Below are positions 1-11,666 of a stretch of DNA of 64,000 nt, in pieces. The translations under genes and the position numbers were made by a program. The stretch covers positions 1-64,000 of the forward strand of contig JAKJHU010000540.1 of assembly GCA_022316685.1 (NCBI GenBank), read 5' to 3'. Within the stretch, counting starts at the first letter, position 1. The number at the start of each line of letters is the position of its first letter. The stretch comes from Progne subis subis (lineage: Eukaryota > Chordata > Aves > Passeriformes > Hirundinidae). The notes beneath the pieces were generated by a model. The model searched no databases and was not told the origin of the DNA. It worked only from the letters and a program-made list of their open reading frames with translations.

Positions 1-1340
1 CCTCACTATTCTCTCTTTTCAGTTCCCTCCTTTCCAGGCTGGTCTCCTTACAGAGAGCCAAAAACATGGTACTGGGAGGTTCACACTTGCTTCAGGGGTC
101 TGGGCTACCAGCCCCCATTTTAGATATTCTGCACACACACAAACGTACAGCCCTGCCCCTGCCCAACCCTGTGGTACTTACACAGTCTGTTTTTCCACAA
201 GGTTCTTGTGCAGAAGATGTTTTACAGGCACCTTTACCTTTAGCTGGCACTCCAACAGGAACTTTCGTGCATGCCTCCTATTGCTGGCTTCCTTTGCTGA
301 TGCATTATCGTAATTGGAACTCCTTCTCCAAGGGAGCCTGGTCTAACCTCAGGACCACCTTAAAAGAGCTGGTGGGGAGCTCCTTCCCAGGACTAACCGT
401 CCTCCCCAACTGGAGTTTCCGGGTTTCAGCACCAAAGGGTTATAAATGAACCTCAATATGTCTAGTTTAATAAGCAACAAAGTTAAATTTAGCAGCAATG
501 CAATTTTATTTAAGTAGCATTTTATAATCAAGCATATACAAAAAATTTGGCAGTGATTAATTAAAGATAAATAATGTTCGGATAAATCACAAGCAAAACG
601 ACCAGGGTACGGGGTAGGGGGGTGTGTCTCACCCTACATCATGTACAAAACAAGATAATCCAACTTAAACTTATGTACTGTATGCTAATACATATTAATT
701 AATATTTCTTGTAAATCTCCTCCTATTTTCAATTTGTAAAATCTACGTCACTATACTACATAGCACATGATCCACTTGTTGTTATGGCGTCTTTGGCTTT
801 TTGGTGGTCGTCTTCAGATGAAGTCTCATCATCTTCCTCACGTCCTATGAATAACCTTACTGATTGCGCATGCGCTCTAAGATTTGTGTTACACGTAACT
901 AAGCATTATGTTCCAAAAAGTAATTATTTCATGGTTCAAACCACCACCCAAACTCCCTGCCTTGGAATAGTCCCAACTTTGTGCATCTCAAGGCCAGTTC
1001 TATCTTAAGACATCCTGTATCCCATCACATCTGCAAAGGGCCCATCTCCCGACCTTGGAGTAGTCCCAGCTTTGGCCAATCCAGCTTTGAGGCTCTTGCT
1101 TATCTCAAAGTGCTTCCTGTATTTTATTTTTCTCATGTAGCATCTGCCAAGGGGCCCATCTGCTTTGTAACAATAATCACGTCTACTTTGTCCTTTACTA
1201 CCTTACAACAAATATTTTCTAAACAATATATATTTCTAAAATATTGATACAATTACAATTAGCATGAATCATTTTCATTTAGTACATCTTTATAGATTGA
1301 TATCATCAATGTCCAATTGATATTGATCCTCAGCACATTA
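1..1340. other. Gene-free stretch with short diverged direct repeats
   Basis: I see no gene here. The part around 460-760 is AT-rich. Two similar phrases containing 'ccttggaRtagtccca' lie near 959 and 1052, and two containing 'catctgc..aggggcccatct' near 1028 and 1140, so a decayed tandem repeat of roughly 100 bp is likely. The 127-codon open frame at 66-449 shows no family motif and I do not call it a gene. Confidence 0.5.
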
Positions 1341-1440
1341 AATGCAGTCTAAATAGATATGAGAATCAAGACCCTTCATAGCTGATGATCAGTCAAACTT
1401 TGTCCTCACTCCATCCCCACCATTTCTCTCATCCAGCCCC
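1340..1440 (+). repeat. Recurrent ~100-bp flanking repeat, copy 1
   Basis: This segment (core 'atatgaRaatcaagaYcctt' then 'cagactttgtcc') recurs five times: here, reversed at 16915-17060 and 20285-20400, and forward at 60680-60790 and 63265-63375. At 1.4, 16.9 and 63.3 kb a CR1 3' end follows directly, so it may have been carried along by duplication with the CR1. Its origin is unknown to me. Confidence 0.6.
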
Positions 1441-1715
1441 TGGCACTCCTATGGATCAGGAGCTGTGTGGCCAGCAGGAGCAGGGCAGTGATTCTTGCCC
1501 TGTGCTCGGCAATGGTTGGGCAGCACCTCGAGTGCTGTGTCCAGTTCTGGGCCCCCCAAATATGGAAGGACATGGAGGGGCTGGAGTGTGTCCAGAGAAG
1601 AGCGACAAGGCTGGTGAGGGGTCTGGAACACAAGTCCTGTGAGGAGGGGTCCAAGGTTGGACTTGATGATGTCCAAGGTCTTTTCCAGCCTTGCTGATTC
1701 TGTGATTCTCTGAAA
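1440..1715 (+). mobile_element. CR1 LINE, 3' end with internal deletion
   Basis: The CR1 3' region is recognisable from 'gtccagttctgggc', 'ggacatggaggggctggagtgt', 'agagaagagcgacaaggctggtgaggggtctgg' and the terminal 'ttggacttgatgatgtccaaggtcttttccagcc...attctgtgattct'. The part between 'cctgtgaggag' and 'ccaaggttggac' is missing compared with the fuller copy at 63380-63960. Confidence 0.85.
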
Positions 1716-2760
1716 CCACCCTTGCAGCAGTTGCAGGATGAGCCCTGGGCCTCCTCTCCAGAAGTCCAGCAGCCCAGGCCTCAGCTTCTCCTCACAGCCC
1801 CAAAGCCCATCCTGTCAGTCCTGCAGAGCCTCTGCAGCTCCTCCTCCTTGCCCAGAACAGGGAGCCCCACAGCCAGACACAGCAGCCCAGATGTGCCCCT
1901 GGCCTGTGGTGCCTCTGGCAAGGGAGCAGCACGAGGCACTGCAGGAGCCTGCAGACAATTCCTGAAGCACTTGGAGGATGATCCTGCTCCCCAAGGGATG
2001 TTCCCATGGTGCCAGCTCAGGAACTGAAATGGGAGTGGGGCCAGAGAGGAAAGGGCAACCAGGATGGGCTGTTTGCAGGGAGGGAACAGGGGGGACAAGA
2101 GGAAGAAATTTGTAGCAGGAAGAGTAAAGAAAGCCAAGGTGAAGCAAAGGAAATGCTGAGGGCAGTTTGGGGGTGGCTGCCAGGCAGCCCTGGCTCTGAG
2201 CAACATCTGCAGTGGCACAGGAAACTCACAGCTCATGGGAACAAACTTTCTGGATGACTTCAGAGGCCATCACAAACCTGAGTGGTTTCCCTGCTGTCCC
2301 CCAGCCCTTCCTGGCCCCAGGGGCTGATGGCATTTGTGCTCCTCAGGTTCATCTCCCCACACCAACACCATGGGGGTGCTCACGCCTGCTCTGGGCAGTG
2401 CAAACAGGGGCTCCTGAGCCAGTGCTGCCGTGTCTGTGCCTGCAAGGATGCGGCACCTGTGTGAGCTGGGGGAGAGGCCAGGGCTGCAGAGGGGGGATGT
2501 TGTTGGCAGGTGCATGAGGACGCTCTGGGACGCTGCCCTGGGGTGTCCAGCGCAGTGGGGATGGATCAGCCCCTGCTCTGCTGCTCCTTCCCATCTCCCC
2601 CAGGGACCTTGCAGAGCCCCAGCCATGCTGTTTGCCCCCAGCCTGCCCACGGCCACCCTGGGGCTGCTCACGGGGCTTTTCTCTGCTGAGCATTGGCCTG
2701 GGGTGTTCTGGAGAGAGCCTGGGCAAGGAGCCTGGAGCCCCCAGGCCCTGCCCTGAGGCG
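1716..2760. repeat. Duplicated non-coding block A (inverted copy at 14808-15838)
   Basis: The block reappears reversed at 14808-15838, including the shared phrase 'gggacgctgccctggggtgtcc', with scattered indels. Both copies border a CR1 end. Open frames in it are GC-rich and unconserved between the copies, so I treat it as non-coding. Confidence 0.75.
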
Positions 2761-3225
2761 TCAGCGCTGCCCCAGCAGTGCCCATGGCCTGTCCCTGCTG
2801 CAGCCCCGGCACTGCCACCCCCAGCACTGTGCCCGGCCCCGAGAGCACTCAGGCCCTACAGCAACACCAGGGCCAGGAGGGCAGCGGGGCAGGGGCACGG
2901 GAGCAGCACTGGCAACACCAAGTGCTGCTGCTCCTGGGCACAGCTGCTGTGCCAGCACTGATCTGCCCCAGCTCTGCACACAGACATTGCTGCTGCAGAT
3001 GCAGAGAAGGGAACAAAAGGGAGATCTATGCAGAAAACTTGGTTGGAATCTTTAGATGCTTTATAGCCAAGAGTTCAGCCCTATTGACACAGTGTGGCCA
3101 CAGGGAAGGTGGAGAGAAATGGCAAATGACATTTTTTTGTGGACAAGATTAAAAAAGTAAAACAGAGAAAAAGAACCTCCAAAATAAACCAACAAGAAAT
3201 ATCAAAATACTTTTATTACAAGATT
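2761..3225. other. No gene seen; 3' flank of the olfactory receptor relic
   Basis: This is GC-rich then AT-rich sequence lying just beyond the stop codon of the minus-strand receptor relic. I see no domain, RNA gene or clear repeat. Confidence 0.4.
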
Positions 3226-4154
3226 TCAGAAATTGGCCAGCAGTTTAATGTTTCCAAACCATCCAGTCATCAGTCTCCACACTGCAGCCTTGAGCTCCTG
3301 GTTCCTCAGGCTGTAGATGAGGGGTTCAGGGCTGGAGGCACCACCGAGTACAGAATGACAGGGCCAGATCCAGGGATGGGGAGGAGATGGAGGGGGGCTT
3401 CAGGTAGGCAAAGCCATGTGATGAACAGAGAGACCACAGCCAGGTGAGGGAGGCAGGTGGAAAAGGCTTTGTGCCGTCCCTGCTCAGAGGGGATCCTCAG
3501 CACAGCCCTGAAGATCTGCACATAGGAGAAAACAATGAACACAAAACAACCGAGTCCTAAACAGGCACTAACTGCAATGAGCCCAAGTTCCCTGATGTTT
3601 GATGTGAGCAGGAGCTTGAGGATGTGTGGGATTTCACAGAAGAACTGGCCCAGGCATTGCCATGGCACAGGGGCAGGGAAAATGTATTGGCTGTGTGCAT
3701 GAGTGCATGAGAAAGGCACTGGCCCAGGCAGCTGCTGCCATGTGGGCACAAGCTCTGCTGCCCAGGAGGGTCCCGTAGTGCAGGGGTTTGCAGATGGACA
3801 CGTAGCGGTCATAGCACATGATGGTCAGGAGGAAACTCTGCTGAGATGAGAAAAAAGAAAAAGAGCTGTGCAGCACATGTAGGAGATGGTCCTGGTGTCC
3901 CAGAGGGAATTGTGCATGGCTTTGGGGACAGTGGTGAGGATGGAGCCCAGGTCGGTGAGGGCCAGGTTGAGCAGGAAGAAGAACATGGGCGTGTGCAGGA
4001 GGTGGCCGCAGGCTACGGCGCTGATGATGAGGCCGTTGGCCAGGAGGGCAGCCAGGGAGATGCCCAGGAAGAGGCAGAAGTGCAGGAGCTGCAGCTGCCG
4101 CATGTTTGCCAATGCCAGCAGGAGGAAGTGGCTGATGGAGCTGCTGTTGGACAT
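3226..4154 (-). pseudogene. Olfactory receptor pseudogene (avian family-14-like)
   Basis: This is a decayed seven-transmembrane odorant receptor gene. The ATG at 4154 opens with MSNSSS, an N-glycosylation site. Next come an HTPMFFFLLNLALTDLG second-helix motif, a YDRYVSICKPLHY motif after helix 3 near 3800, SACLGLGCFVFIVFSYVQIFRAV, and KAFSTCLPHLAVV at the start of helix 6. The NPLIYSL motif is present only if a missing base is allowed for near 3322. The relic ends at the TGA at 3226-3228. The span of 929 bp (about 309 codons) equals a normal intronless receptor, but reading needs at least four frame changes (near 3840, 3740, 3420 and 3322), so no functional protein is expected. Residue style fits the OR14 (gamma-c) expansion of birds; the subfamily is an inference. 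No related receptor copy is visible elsewhere in the window. Confidence 0.9.
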
Positions 4155-5790
4155 TTGCTGAGAATGGACATGGAGATCTGTAAAAAAAGCAATCATGAAA
4201 TGGTTCAGTTTGGAGAGGACTTTCAATATCCCAGCACAGCTTGGTGGCACTTTCCCCCACTGCCTGCCCAGGGCTCTGCTGCCTGGAGCTGTCCCTGCCT
4301 GCAGCTGCTTCCCTGTGCCCAGGGCTGGGCCCTGCCAGTGCTGCCAGAGCCCAGCCCAGCCCTGGGGGCTCAGCTCTGCCCTGCAGAGCCCTCCCAGCTC
4401 AGGCACTGCCCAGGGGCAGCTCTGGCTCTGCAGCTCTGATGGCAACCTCAGAGCAACCCTGAGGAGGCTGGAAAAGTGACACTGGTGCTGCCTGCAAGGG
4501 ACCCTCTGCTGATTTCTGTCACTGCCTGGTTTATTAAGATCTGAGAGAAAATTGTTTTTTTTCTCAACCTGAACTGAAGATGAATATCTATGTGCAATTT
4601 CCCCTCCAGGCAACACAGAGCAGTAGATTAAAAAAGCAGGATTTTTAATTTCATGTAGCCCCTGCCTTGCTGTGCTCCCTGTATAATCTACTTGGAAATG
4701 TTTGGAGTTAAATGTCATGCTGGAGCAGTCCTGAACAATGCAGCATCCTCACCACACAAGAAGAACATTTCCACTCCTTACCAGCTGTCTCCTCCACCCA
4801 GATCTTGTCCCCCAGTGCTGGAGCAGCTCCCAGGGCTGGCTGAGAGCTGTCCCTGGCAGGCAGCAGAGTCCCTGGCCCAGCACAGCGCCCTGGGCTGCAG
4901 GACCCTGCTCTGCAGGACAGCCCTGGGCACCCCTGGCTGCTCTCCACAAGAGATAATCAGAGAATGTACTCACAGAGTCTGTAGGCATTGGGATGCAGCT
5001 TTAGGAGATCCCTGCAGGAGCTGCAGCTGCCTTGTCCTGCAGCCAGAGGTTCCTGTGTCAAGGGCTGGGAGTGATTCTCCCCAGTCACTTCTCAGCTCCT
5101 TCCCAGCCCTGAGTGATTGAAGCTCTCTGTGCCTGTGTGCTGTGCCCGGGGTGGCTGCAGGCAGTGCCCCAGCCCTGCTGGCTGGGAGAAGAGTTGCTCA
5201 TCAAGAGAGATGTGTTTTGAAGCTCTTCTTGGCTGCCAGGAGCTGCCTCTGTGCCAGGAGCCCAGCCCAGCTCAGCAGCACAGACACAGCACAAGGACTT
5301 TAATGACCCTCTTGGGGCTTTGTGCTGAGGCCCTGAACATCAGTCCCTGAGAGGGAGCTGAAGAAACCTCTCAAGAATTCCAAGTCAGAATCCAACTCCA
5401 AAGTTTCTTGAAGTTTTAATGGGTCCCACTGAGGGACAGGACAGAGAAAGTGTCCCCAGGCCCCAGGCAGAGCAGAGAACTGGAGGCAGTGATGACAGGT
5501 GGGGACAAAGAGAAGCCAAGTCCTGGTGTCCTGGGGCACAGCAGCCTCTGTGCCACCAAGGGCTGTGAGGAGACACCTTGTCCTGAGGCCCTGGGGCCTC
5601 CTGGCACAGCCCCAGCAAGGCTGGGCACTGTCAGCCCCTTGTGCTGCCCTCAGCATCCCCCTCACATGCCAGTGGCCTCAAGGATGTGCTGGAAGGAGTC
5701 CCTGGGGAGCCTTGGTCAGCAATGGCCCTGGGGGGCTCCTGAATGCTCCAGGGACTGCAGGTTTTTCAAAGGATTTTGCTTTTGCCTTGG
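4155..5790. other. Upstream flank of the receptor relic, no gene seen
   Basis: GC-rich sequence dominated by short 'cagctctgcc/ccctggcagg' words. Open frames on both strands lack known motifs. It probably held the upstream non-coding exon or promoter of the receptor, but I cannot place these. Confidence 0.35.
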
Positions 5791-5793
5791 ATT

Positions 5794-6440
5794 CTCTGAG
5801 AGGTTTGTGCAATCATGCCTCCAATTATCTGCTGTAATTAGTCCCTTGAGAGGCTTTGTGGTAATGACACTCAGTGTGGCTCATTAATACTTCAAGGAAC
5901 TTCAGGTTTTTAAAGGCACTTGGTTTTCCTTTTAAACCTGACTCTGTGAGAGACTCTGCAATCATGGCTCCAATTATCTACTTTTAAATCCCTTGGGATT
6001 CTCTTTCAGTAAAACAGTGGGGCTCATTAATACTTCAGGGTAGTCAAGGTATTGAAGAACTTTTTTTTGGCAGAAAACTGTCAAAAAAGAGTCTGAGAGG
6101 TTTGTGCAATCATGGCCCCAATTATCTGCTTTAATTAGTCCCTTGAGATTCTTACCCAGTAATAACACTCAGTGGGGCTCATTAATGCTTCAAGGTACTC
6201 AGGATTAATTTAAGTACTTCTTTTTGCTACTGAGTCTCTGAGAGGTTTTTGTGCAATCCTGGCCTCCAATTCTCTCCTTCATGGACTCCATGAAGAGCCT
6301 GTATTGGGGATGGACCCTGCGGGACCCATTGATGCATCAAGACACTTTGGGTTTTTCTTCTGACTTTCAGTCCTGGAAAGGTTTGTGCAATCTCCTCTCA
6401 GGCCCTGAGGTTCCAGGGAACACCAAATCCACCACGGGGC
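5794..6440 (+). repeat. Tandem array of ~147-bp units
   Basis: Five diverged units begin with 'ctctgagaggtttgtgcaat' or close variants near 5794, 5942, 6090, 6236 and 6371, giving spacings of 148, 148, 146 and about 135 bp. Units share 'ccaattatctgctttaattagtcccttgag' and 'cactcagtggggctcattaatRcttcaagg' cores. The last unit has drifted most. It does not resemble a coding or LTR sequence. Confidence 0.8.
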
Positions 6441-7110
6441 TCATCAGGACCAAGTCCTGACAAACCATGGCTCTGCCTTGATTTCCCTCTGGTATGGTGC
6501 CATTCATTAGGAAGTTTCCTGCTGCAGTTATGGAGAATATTTCAAAGAGCTTCTAAGAAATATGTATTCTATTTCAAGGGTGTATTTCATTACTGTTCTC
6601 ATTACACAAGAGGTGATTGCAGCATTCTGTGGTTGATACTGAACCAGGTCTCCCAAGGAGGTCTGGCCTGCTCAGAGAACTGCTCTTTGTGGTCTGACCA
6701 GTGTGGACAACCTTGCTCCACATTCCCCAACCCCATCCTCTCCCTCACCTGGGACCTGCTTTCCTTGGAGACCTGGCTGCATTAGCAAAGAGGATTTTCT
6801 TCTTTTATTTTTGAAGCAATCTAAAACTCCTGAGTTTCCCCAGTGAAAACAGAAACCCTCCTCAAGTGTGTGCCAAGCCCAAGGTGCCACCAAGAGCACT
6901 GCAGCCCTGCCCTGGGCCAGGAGTGAGGGTGGATCATCATCCCAACCTGCCCTGGGCCATTGCAAGGGGCTGTGGCCATGGACACTGCACTGACCCCACT
7001 GCTGGCTTTGGATCCCTCATCCCTTCAAGTTTCCTTGGAAAGCACCCCAAGGACCCATTTCTGCAGCCAGGTTCCATGGCCAGGGGGGATGTGGGGGGCT
7101 GCAGGAGGTC
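6441..7110. other. No gene seen
   Basis: Mixed-composition intergenic sequence between the tandem array and a CR1 fragment. I see no recognisable element. Confidence 0.35.
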
Positions 7111-7112
7111 AA

Positions 7113-7205
7113 TGCCCCATCCCTGGAAACATTCAAGTCCAGCTGGGACAGGGCTCTGAACAACCTGATGTGGTGAAAGATGTCCCTGCTCATCCCAGGC
7201 CTGGA
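7113..7205 (+). mobile_element. CR1 LINE 3' fragment
   Basis: The run 'ccatccctggaaacattcaagtcc ... gacagggctctgaacaacctgatgtggtgaaagatgtccctgctcat' matches the near-terminal part of CR1. A sister fragment lies at 9890-9990. Confidence 0.7.
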
Positions 7206-7215
7206 CAAGAGGCCT

Positions 7216-7890
7216 GAGTGAGGCCTGAACAGCAGGCCCTGAGCCAAAGGTGACCTCTGCATCAACCTTCAACCAAAGGTTATCTTTGTATCTGCTCATT
7301 AGTGAAATATGCATGGTCATTAGCACTGTGATAGATGTATCCACTCATTAGTGAACATGTATTGACCTTTCTGTGTTTAGAAGCCAGACAAGGCCATGAA
7401 ATCTGACATCTGGCCTTGTTTGGGGCTGGATGGTCAAAGTCACCTCCCTTGGTTCCTCCTTGGGCCCTGGCCAGGCTTTGGGAGGGACCCAAGAGGAGGA
7501 TGAAACCAGCTGTTCCTGCCCTAGAAGTGCTGTCAGTTGGTTTATTCAGCACTATCAGAGCTGGGCCCTCTCCCAGCCAGGTTGGAGCCTCACCTGTGGC
7601 TGGAGGCACCTGCAGCAATTCCCAGTGTCCGGGAGTGGCTCTGCAGTCCTTGGCTGGGACAGCTTCCCCCAGCTGATGTGTGCATGTGGGTGATGGGAAA
7701 GTCTGAGGGGACTGGTGATGGATCTTTCTCAATCCCTGCAGGCAATCTTTGGTAGTGATGGTTGGGTGCATTGCTGAGCTGCTCCTTTTGTGCTCCTTTG
7801 CTGCTTTGAACTGCAGTAAATGACACTGATTCCTTCAGGTGGTGTTTGTGTCTTTGGTGCTGACCCTGCCCACTGGTAAAACACACTGGC
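7216..7890 (+). repeat. LTR-like dispersed repeat (partner at 31815-32460)
   Basis: Two copies share, in order, 'ggccctgag', 'gtatctgctc', 'aagccagacaaggc', 'ttggttcctcc', 'gggacagctt.ccccagctgatg', 'ctggtgatggatctttct' and 'ggtgtYtgtgYctYtg'. The layout fits a decayed LTR, but I found no target duplication or certain ends. Confidence 0.5.
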
Positions 7891-8366
7891 AGAGTCTGGC
7901 CAGATCACACCAAAATGTCACTTTTTAAATGTAAATGTGAGGAACCAATCATCTGAAATTCGATGGAAGTCTTCCAGATCTTGCTGGCTCTGGAGTGGCT
8001 GAGGTCAGAGCACCATGAGAGCAGTGGAGCAGTTGATTAAAAGAGGCTGAACTGCTGGATGTGTTAAAATGCATCCAAAAGTTGCATATGGAAAAAGGCA
8101 AAGAACTTTGGGTTTGGGAAGATGAGGATGGATTTTGTTAACAGCACATTGGAAACAGCACCACAGAAGGAAGAATTGGTTTTGGAATGCTCCCACATGG
8201 AGTGAGAGAAGGAAGGTTTAAATCTGCTCAGGTTTCTTTGTGCAAGTGAAATATATTATAGTTATTATTAGTAGTAGCTATTTCAAAATATACTGTGATT
8301 TTTTTTTTTTCAATTTAATTAAAAATCAATAATGTGAAATAATGCTGATTTTTTAGCTTTGGCTTC
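7891..8366. other. No gene seen
   Basis: AT-rich intergenic sequence with a T-run near 8300. Nothing recognisable. Confidence 0.35.
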
Positions 8367-9691
8367 TATCATGGGTTGGCACAGTTTTGTTTTCTGGTTA
8401 TAGGGAAATGTGAAATGTTTTTCCCTGCCATCACCCTGGTTTTGGGGGGAGGACAGGGACCCATCAGAAAGCTGGCCGGGATATTGGCAGCTAAGTTGAC
8501 CAATGGGAAATGTCGATGTGACTTTGGAGGGGACATTTTAAACTCATCTGCTGCTGATCGGTCTCTCTCTCGCTTTGGAATCAGCCATGAGGTAACATCG
8601 TGGGCGGTGGGCAGGCCCAGGCCGGGCCCCTGAGAGCTGCTGCCCACATGGGAGCAGCCTGGGTTGAGCCCTTTCACAGCTCTGTGGTAGCTCTGAACTG
8701 GGCCGGCCTGGATGAGAGAGGGGTGGAAAAAAGGACATCTGCCAGCTTCCTCCATCAGCACAGCTTTGCATTTTCTACAGCTCATGCAGCCTGGCGCTTG
8801 CACGTGGCCCTTGCAACCTCTGGCGGATTTAACCCTTTCCTAGCAACATGGAGCTTTTAAAGCACAACTCCTCCTTGAGAGAAAGAAAGAAATCAGAGGG
8901 TACATAGAACAGACACGAATGAAGTCAGTTAGATTAGAAGTGAAAGAATTAATGATATTGGAATAGGATTGATGAAGTGGATTTTTAACCCACTTCTCTA
9001 GGGTAAACCATGGAGAAATGGACTGTTCTTTGCAGCATCTTAGTGTTGTTGGGGAGAATGCTATTCTAATCAAAATTGAGGACTGATGTAATTGATTTAT
9101 TTGGGAACTTTAAAGCCCCCACTCCTGGGTTAAAAGGAGGTCTCAGCCTTTGAGACAAAGATGATTTTAGATTAGAAGAATATTTGTAAATAGTACCCCA
9201 GATACACTGAGAGGCCTTGCTGATAGAACATCACAGTCTGTGAAAACTCTGGGTGACAGCAGATGTTGACATTGGAGCACTGGACTATTTTGTCTTGTGG
9301 CAAATATCTTCATAAAAAGATCTTAGAGAGACTTCTCCAAAAAGTAATGAGTAATTATGTCTAAATAGTGAAACTGACTGAAAATCTCAAGTTGTGTCTT
9401 TCTTTGTTGTTCAATAAGAAAGTGAATAGTTTTTAAGAGAAGTGTGTTTTAAAATGTCATTCTGTTTTAGATTAAGTTTTCTTTTTCTCAATTTTTTTTT
9501 ATTCTTTTAGTGTGTGTTAATAAAACTTTTTTGTTCATTTTTTAAGCTTAAGCTGCTTTGGTTTTGGGTTTTTTTTTTTTTTTTTTTTTTTTTTCCCTCC
9601 TAATCTCTCCCTCCACAAAAAGAGAATAAATACTAAAAGCCCTACATTAATTGGTGTTTCTGCCTGGTTTTATTAAATTAAAACCATTACA
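8367..9691 (+). mobile_element. LTR-like element, family A (about 1.3 kb)
   Basis: It starts 'tatcatgggttggcaca' and ends 'aaaaccattaca'. A polyadenylation signal 'ttaataaaac' lies near 9518, followed by a long T-run (about 9570-9594). The same family appears at 57133-59393 (+), 21655-22137 (-, truncated) and 31136-31550 (+, 3' third only). Shared landmarks are 'agaaatggactg', 'ggaggtctcagcctttgaga', 'taccccagatacactgagaggcc' and 'ttaatRggtgtttctgcc'. The first base pair TA instead of TG suggests an old mutation. No internal retroviral gene is present, so it is probably a solo LTR. Confidence 0.65.
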
Positions 9692-9889
9692 CCTGTCATG
9701 GCAATATCATGGAAACCCAGCTGATTGGAAATGCAATGGTGGACAAAGGTTTTAGTAGGGCCTGTCACAATAGGACAAAGGGTGGTGGTTTTAACTAAAG
9801 GAAGGAGGTTCACATAAGGGGAGATAAGGAGGAAATTTTTGATGATGAGGTTGGTGATACACCAGGACAGGTTCCCAGGGGTGGTCATG

Positions 9890-9990
9890 CCCCATCCCTG
9901 GAACATTCCAAGTCCAGCTGGGACAGGGCTCTGAACAACCTGATCTGGTGAAAGATGTCCCTGCTCATGGCAGGGGTTTGGATGAGATGA
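9890..9990 (+). mobile_element. CR1 LINE 3' fragment
   Basis: Contains 'gccccatccctggaacattcc..gtccagctgggacagggctctgaacaacctgatctggtgaaagatgtccctgctcatggcagggg', the near-terminal part of CR1, like 7113-7205. Confidence 0.75.
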
Positions 9991-10181
9991 GCACTGCAGA
10001 GCTCTTCCCATCCAAAGCATTCCAGGATTGCATGGGGAGAAGGGGCTGCTCACTGGACTCCAGCCACTCCCTTGACTCCTCCTTGTCTCTGCTGGAGCCC
10101 ACATGCAGCAGCCAAAGCCAGCCCCTTCTCTGGCCTTTCCCTGCCCTGCCCCAGGGGCTGACAGAGCCAGGCTGGCACAGG

Positions 10182-11312
10182 TGACCTTTAGGCTTTGCAG
10201 GGCTCAGGCACAGCGGCTGGGACAGAGTCAGGGCTGAGGTCACACTCTGTGGGCTGGGGCAGAGCCCATCCAGAAATGAGCCCTGGAGCAGCAGCTCTGC
10301 AGTGGTGGCCACCAGGCCGCCTTGCCAAGGGAGGCTTCTGGCCATGGCCTGGAAGCAGCTGCTGCTGCCAAGGTGCCTTTGGTGCCTCAGGCTCTCCCTG
10401 GCACAGCTCCCAGCACGGCACTCTGCACTTGTGCCCGAGGCCTTCACTGTCTTGGGGCTGGCCTGGGGCTTTTCCTGCAGCGGGATCTGCCCTGGTCCTG
10501 GCACAGGAAAGGCAGTTCCTGCTGGAGCAGGAGGCTCTGCCTGCAATGGGCTAAACAACTCCAGCAAAGCCCTGTTTACTTCAAAATTGCTTCCTAGAGC
10601 ACTAAATTCTAATAATTGTTATATATCCTATACTGTGGAGTAAATAAATATTTTTAAATTTACTCTATGGTGTGAATAAATCTGTTTAATCCTGATCAGA
10701 ATCAACCATACCTGTATTTATATAAACATATCTGGTATATTCCATGGTTAATCCTGTGGGACAAATTGCATACGGTTCAATTCTACCTGTCCAATCTTTT
10801 AGACATAATCTTTGACAAAGTCTGGGGCTAGGATTGGATCCAGCTGCTCTGAGTCTCCTCTCTTAGATGGAATTTTAAAAGTCTAGGCATCCTGGAGGAG
10901 TTTGGGGATCCATGGTGGCTGTTGGGTGTCATTTCTCCACCTCATGACTCAGCAGGAGTTTCTCCAATGAATATATAAAATTCTTGCCTGAAGCTCCCAC
11001 TCTGCCCATGACAGGAACCCCTGTGAGTGTCTGGGCATCCCGGCTCTTTGGCAGCCTGGGACTCCTGGGATGTCACCGTGGAGCCCCCGTGAGTGCCTGT
11101 GACAGATCAGTGCCTTTGCAGCCCAAGGTGCCCTGGGATGTCAGCATGGAATGGCTGTGACTGCCTCTGACCACAGGGCTCTTTCCCATCCCCAGAAACC
11201 CCTGGGAGGTCTCCATGGAGCCCCTGTCTCTGCCTGTGACATTCCAGCCCTGGAACAGCCTGGAGACTCTTGGAACCCCTCTGAGGGCCTGTGACAGCTC
11301 GGTTCCTTAGCA
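10182..11312. repeat. Inverted duplication block C-D, left copy
   Basis: This stretch is the reverse of 55990-57132. Its left edge, 'ggtgacctttaggctttgcag', corresponds to the right copy's end 'ctgcaaagcctaaaggtcac', where a family A LTR begins. From about 10990 it contains a diverged ~65-bp repeat with 'ggagcccctg..' and 'gcctgtgacag' words. No gene is visible. Confidence 0.8.
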
Positions 11313-11591
11313 GGCAACCATCACCAGCCCCTCTTGCTATGGTCAGTTTCCATGGCAACCATCACCAGCCCCTGTTGCTAGGTCAGTTCCATGGTAACCA
11401 TCACCAGCCCCTGTTGCTAGGGTCAGTTTCCATGGCAACCATCACCAGCCCCTGTTGCTATGGTCAGTTTCCATGGCAACCATCACCAGCCCCTGTTGCT
11501 ATGGTCAGTTTCCATGGCAACCATCACCAGCCCCTGTTGCTATGGTCAGTTTCCATGACAACCATCACCAGCCCCTGTTGCTAGGGTCGGT
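11313..11591 (+). repeat. 41-bp minisatellite, 7 units, with X-box-like motif
   Basis: Units have the form 'ggcaaccatcaccagcccc' + 'tgttgctatggtcagtttccat' (41 bp). Unit junctions create GTTTCCATGGCAAC, exact at 11346, 11426, 11467 and 11508 and with one change at 11549. That 14-mer fits the published RFX X-box pattern RYYNYY-N(0-3)-RRNRAC. The array lies about 1 kb beyond the stop of the zinc-finger relic. The inverted copy at 55801-55985 has only four units. Confidence 0.9.
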
Positions 11592-11666
11592 CCCTTGGCA
11601 GCTCCATGCAGTTCCCATGCCAGGGGTGGTTCCATGGACACCAGCTCAGGCCTGGAGCCAGAGCCC

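Noticed and set aside
11313..11591. CRISPR-like regular repeats
   Set aside because: Units are contiguous 41-bp tandem copies without spacers, in a vertebrate genome.
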